Below are positions 30,493 through 33,506 of a DNA stretch of 33,506 nucleotides, in pieces; the stretch's first letter is position 1, and the number at the start of each line of letters is the position of its first letter. This stretch comes from Chitinophaga pinensis (GTDB lineage Bacteria > Bacteroidota > Bacteroidia > Flavobacteriales > Flavobacteriaceae). A program made the translations under genes and the position numbers. The stretch spans positions 1 through 33,506 of the forward strand of contig CALPNL020000002.1 in assembly GCA_943324925.2 (NCBI GenBank). Reading direction: 5' to 3'. The notes below the pieces were generated by a model, which made no database searches, was not told the origin of the DNA, and was given only the letters and a program-made list of their open reading frames with translations.

Positions 30493-33462
30493 TTAAGAAT
30501 TGTGTTCTTTTTCAATTCTTTTGTGTTCAGCATCTGAAATGGTATCTACTAATACTGGAGTTGCAATGAATAATGAAGAATAAGTTCCTACAACTATTCC
30601 AATTAACATAGCGAAGATAAATCCTCTAATTGATTCTCCACCAAAAATAAACATAATCAATAATACTAATATCATTGTTAATGACGTATTTATTGTTCTT
30701 GACATTGTTGAATTAATAGACTGATTTACAATAGAATTGAAATTACCTTTGGCTTTACCACCTAGATATTCACGAACTCTATCAAATACAATTACGGTAT
30801 CGTTCATAGAATAACCGATAACTGTTAATATCGCTGCGATAAAATGTTGGTCAATTTCCATTCCAAATGGCATGTATTTCCATAACAATGAGTAAATTCC
30901 TAATACGAAAATAACGTCATGCGCAACGGCTGCAAGAGCCCCAAGAGAATATTGCCATTTTCTAAAACTTACTACAAGATATAACCCTACAATTAACATT
31001 GCACCAATAACAGCCCAATACGAGTTGGTTTTAATGTCGTCAGCAACAGTAGGTCCAACTTTAGAAGCTTGAAGAATCCCTAATTTTTTACCATCATAAC
31101 TATTTACGAATTTTTCGTAAGTCATAGTAGCATCAAAATGTTTCTTTAAGTTATCATAAAGAATTTTGTTAACTGCTTGATCTGCTTCTGTACCTGCTTC
31201 AGCAACTTTATATTTGGTAGTAATTTTTAATTGGTTGTCTTTACCAAAGATTTTTGCTTCGGCACTACCATCAAAAACTTTTACCAAATCTTGTTTTACT
31301 TCTTCAGCAGAAACTGGTTTTTCAAACCTTACTTGGAATGTTCTACCTCCAACGAAATCAACTCCTTGGTTTAAACCATTAGTAGATAAAGAAATAATAC
31401 TTACAATTACTACTAAACTTGAAAAGATATACGTGTATTTTTTTACACCTAAGAAATCAAAGTGGAAATTAGTAAAGAAGTTTTTAGAGAAACCTGTAAC
31501 AAAAGTTAATTTGTTTCCTCTATTAATACTCCAATCTAATAATATTCTAGTAATGAAAATTGAAGTAAACAAAGACGTTGCTATACCTATTAATAATGTG
31601 GTTGCAAATCCTTGGATTGGACCTGTTCCGAAAATTAATAAAACAGCTCCAGTTAAAACGTGCGTTACGTTGGCATCAACAATTGAACGCATCGCTCCTT
31701 TCCAACCAAATGAAGCTTTAACTGCATCATCTATTGTTTTACCAGCGCGAAGTTCTTCTTTGGCACGTTCATAAATAATTATATTGGCATCTACAGCTGT
31801 TCCCATCGTTAAAACGATACCTGCAATACCCGGAAGTGTTAATACAGCTCCTAAACTTGCCAATATACCAAATAAGAACAATAAGTTAATTGCTAAGGCG
31901 ATGTTGGCATAAACTCCAGATTTACCGTAATAAATCATCATCCAAAGTGATACAATTAACAAACCTATAATTGCTGAATTGGTACCATTATCAATCGCTT
32001 CCTGACCCAAAGACGGTCCTACTACTTCTGATTGAACAATTTCTGCAGCAGCTGGTAATTTACCTGCTCTTAATACGTTAGCTAAATCTTTAGTTTCTGT
32101 AATATCGAAGGTTCCTGAAATTTCAGATCTTCCTCCAGAAATTGGACCGCTAGAAACCCCTGGAGCTGAATATACTACATCATCTAATACAATTGCGATG
32201 TTGCTTTTTTGTGTGTAAGCTCTTCCGGTTAATTCTTCCCAAGCTTTGGCTCCTTGGCCACTCATTTGCATGGTAACCGATGGTTTTCCTAATTGATCAA
32301 AAGAATCTTTTGCGTCAGTAACTACTCCACCGCTCATAGCTGCTTGATTGTCTCTGTTTCCTTTTAATGCATACAATTCAACCGTTTCGGTTGCTTTTTT
32401 TGTTTTCTCATCAACGATTGAGGTTGGTTTACCCCAAACAAATTTTGCATAACGTTTATCAGAAGGCAATAATATTCTAATATCTTGACGTTTAAAATAT
32501 CCATTAATTGCAGCGGTATCTTTAGGCTCAACAACTCCTAAAATAGGACCGCCACCACCTGGTAAAAATCTCTTCAATAAAGGACCTAAATCTTTTTTAT
32601 CCGAAACAGTATCTTTTGCTTTATCAGTCAATAAAGTGTCGATTCCTGTTTTATCAGTTTCTTTAACTTGCACAGCACCTTTCTCAGTTAACTTTAAAGT
32701 GTTGTTTGCTGCCATTAAGAAATTCCCTAATTCATCTACTTTATAGGTTTCCCAAAATTGTAATTGTGCCGTACTTGATAATATTTTTTTAATACGATCT
32801 ACATCTTTTGCCCCTGGAAGTTCAACTAAGATTCTTCCTGATTCTCCTAGTTTTTGAATATTAGGTTGAGTAACACCGAATTTATCGATACGCTTTCTTA
32901 ATACTTCGAAAGCACTTTCAATTGACTCGTCAACTTTTCTTCTGATTACTTTCTTAACCTCATCATCTGTTTTTTTGAAGTTCACTTCATCACCTAATAT
33001 TTTGTTAGCAAAAATATCTGGAGAAGAAAGTTTTATTTTTCCATCAGCGGCTTTCTCAAATTCTGCAAAAAAAACATCTAAGTAATCTTGATTACCCTGT
33101 CTGTTTTTTGAAGCCTCAGCTAATGCTTGGTTAAAAATAGGATTTTTAGAATTGTTAGATAATCCTTTGATGATGTCTTTTACTGAAATTTGAAGTTGTA
33201 CGTTAATACCTCCTTCTAAGTCTAATCCTTTATTGATTTTTTTATCTTTTACTTCATTGTAAGTAAAATCTGTAAATCCAAGATTAAATACTTTTTCTTT
33301 TCCAATTGAATCTAAATATTTTAATTCTTTCTCAGAATTACCATTAGCATACGTTTTGGCATCATTTTCTATTTTTTGTGAAACAAAAGTGAATGAAAGT
33401 TGGTAAATACTCACCAATGCAAATAAAATTGCGAAAAATTTAATAAGTCCTCTATTCTGCAT
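30493..33462 (-). CDS. secDF: protein translocase subunit SecDF (fused SecD-SecF)
   Basis: 989 residues; the fused form usual in Bacteroidota. It uses proton flow to help pull proteins through SecYEG. One N-terminal helix leads to the large periplasmic P1 region with GLDLEGG (about 78-84) and RKRIDKFGVTQPNIQKLG. The SecD membrane block follows, with GTAVDANIIIYERAKEELRAGK and GFATTLLIGIATSLFTSIFITR. The SecF half starts near residue 645 and contains QGVDFVGGRTFQVRF, SMNDTVIVFDRVREYL and the MSRTINTSLT region. The P1 region of this type is larger than in E. coli SecD. ATG at 33462 is complete within the window; its promoter is probably beyond the right edge. Confidence 0.96.
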   Translation of the reverse strand: MQNRGLIKFFAILFALVSIYQLSFTFVSQKIENDAKTYANGNSEKELKYLDSIGKEKVFNLGFTDFTYNEVKDKKINKGLDLEGGINVQLQISVKDIIKGLSNNSKNPIFNQALAEASKNRQGNQDYLDVFFAEFEKAADGKIKLSSPDIFANKILGDEVNFKKTDDEVKKVIRRKVDESIESAFEVLRKRIDKFGVTQPNIQKLGESGRILVELPGAKDVDRIKKILSSTAQLQFWETYKVDELGNFLMAANNTLKLTEKGAVQVKETDKTGIDTLLTDKAKDTVSDKKDLGPLLKRFLPGGGGPILGVVEPKDTAAINGYFKRQDIRILLPSDKRYAKFVWGKPTSIVDEKTKKATETVELYALKGNRDNQAAMSGGVVTDAKDSFDQLGKPSVTMQMSGQGAKAWEELTGRAYTQKSNIAIVLDDVVYSAPGVSSGPISGGRSEISGTFDITETKDLANVLRAGKLPAAAEIVQSEVVGPSLGQEAIDNGTNSAIIGLLIVSLWMMIYYGKSGVYANIALAINLLFLFGILASLGAVLTLPGIAGIVLTMGTAVDANIIIYERAKEELRAGKTIDDAVKASFGWKGAMRSIVDANVTHVLTGAVLLIFGTGPIQGFATTLLIGIATSLFTSIFITRILLDWSINRGNKLTFVTGFSKNFFTNFHFDFLGVKKYTYIFSSLVVIVSIISLSTNGLNQGVDFVGGRTFQVRFEKPVSAEEVKQDLVKVFDGSAEAKIFGKDNQLKITTKYKVAEAGTEADQAVNKILYDNLKKHFDATMTYEKFVNSYDGKKLGILQASKVGPTVADDIKTNSYWAVIGAMLIVGLYLVVSFRKWQYSLGALAAVAHDVIFVLGIYSLLWKYMPFGMEIDQHFIAAILTVIGYSMNDTVIVFDRVREYLGGKAKGNFNSIVNQSINSTMSRTINTSLTMILVLLIMFIFGGESIRGFIFAMLIGIVVGTYSSLFIATPVLVDTISDAEHKRIEKEHNS

Positions 33463-33506
33463 TATTACTATAGTTAATTAATTTTTATTCTATTATTATT
33501 TGTAAA

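Noticed and set aside
31214..31774. 186-codon plus-strand frame inside secDF
   Set aside because: Antisense shadow of a well-conserved membrane protein gene; hydrophobic look arises from the opposite strand.
1..33506. CRISPR array, insertion sequence, prophage or toxin-antitoxin system
   Set aside because: No regularly spaced repeats, transposase, phage or paired toxin-antitoxin genes were seen on either strand. The MazG-like protein is a pyrophosphohydrolase, not a MazE/MazF pair.

Overview
The window looks like chromosome of a Flavobacterium-type member of the Bacteroidota (Flavobacteriaceae). It is AT-rich and many genes are preceded by the Bacteroidota -7 promoter element TAnnTTTG instead of a sigma70 -10 box. 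Shine-Dalgarno sequences are mostly absent and SecD and SecF are fused into one protein. Lineage-typical families are present (DUF4920 lipoprotein, PadR/PspC/DUF2807 module, LETM1-like protein). No rRNA, CRISPR array, insertion sequence or phage gene was seen. Most of the region is housekeeping DNA in short operons separated by clear hairpin terminators, many of them shared by convergent genes.

Layout. 1-4576 (+): a fatty-acid beta-oxidation operon in the same order as Bacillus fadN-fadA-fadE, with fadN cut by the left edge. 4739-6535 (+): a Cu/Zn superoxide dismutase lipoprotein and a LETM1-like protein. 6555-9270 (-): a small membrane protein, a SulP transporter and a beta-carbonic anhydrase, probably an inorganic-carbon unit, divergent from oxyR (9431-10372, +). 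10404-12274 (-): a small conserved protein, then mnmD, a cytochrome c'-like lipoprotein and a DUF4920 lipoprotein packed end to end. 12550-14043: ilvE and a convergent MazG-like pyrophosphohydrolase. 14119-16942 (+): a small membrane protein, an SRPBCC/GyrI-like protein, and an ECF sigma factor, membrane protein and Spy-like periplasmic protein module. 16954-21016 (-): an ABC exporter, an NtrC-like response regulator with no DNA-binding domain, and a single-domain DEAD-box-like protein. 21137-22891 (-): grpE-dnaJ. 23190-24639 (-): a TIGR01777 epimerase and a DUF4442 protein. 24889-27859 (+): PadR, PspC-domain and DUF2807 envelope module. 27930-28877 (-): trxB. 29035-29513 (+): tRNA-Pro followed by a tiny GIY-YIG cassette. 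29675-30433 (+): a LytTR response regulator. 30493-33462 (-): secDF.

The most unusual item is at 29080-29513. A tRNA-Pro(TGG) gene with its terminator is followed by an 80-codon GIY-YIG nuclease gene. After that comes a second, essentially identical copy (71/72 bp) of the tRNA 3' part plus terminator. The repeat starts exactly after the anticodon arm. The sequence before copy 2 keeps a D-arm-like stretch and carries a different hairpin where the anticodon arm would be. This looks like a minimal tRNA-targeting homing or integrating cassette that leaves the host tRNA intact.

Other points worth attention: a possible small RNA at 23088-23190, a structured leader with repeated TACTAT motifs before padR, an NtrC-like regulator with GAFTSA and no Fis domain, a DnaJ with one of its two zinc centres missing, and LytTR-like half-sites 21 bp apart before the LytTR gene. 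All assignments come from reading motifs by eye; no database search was run.
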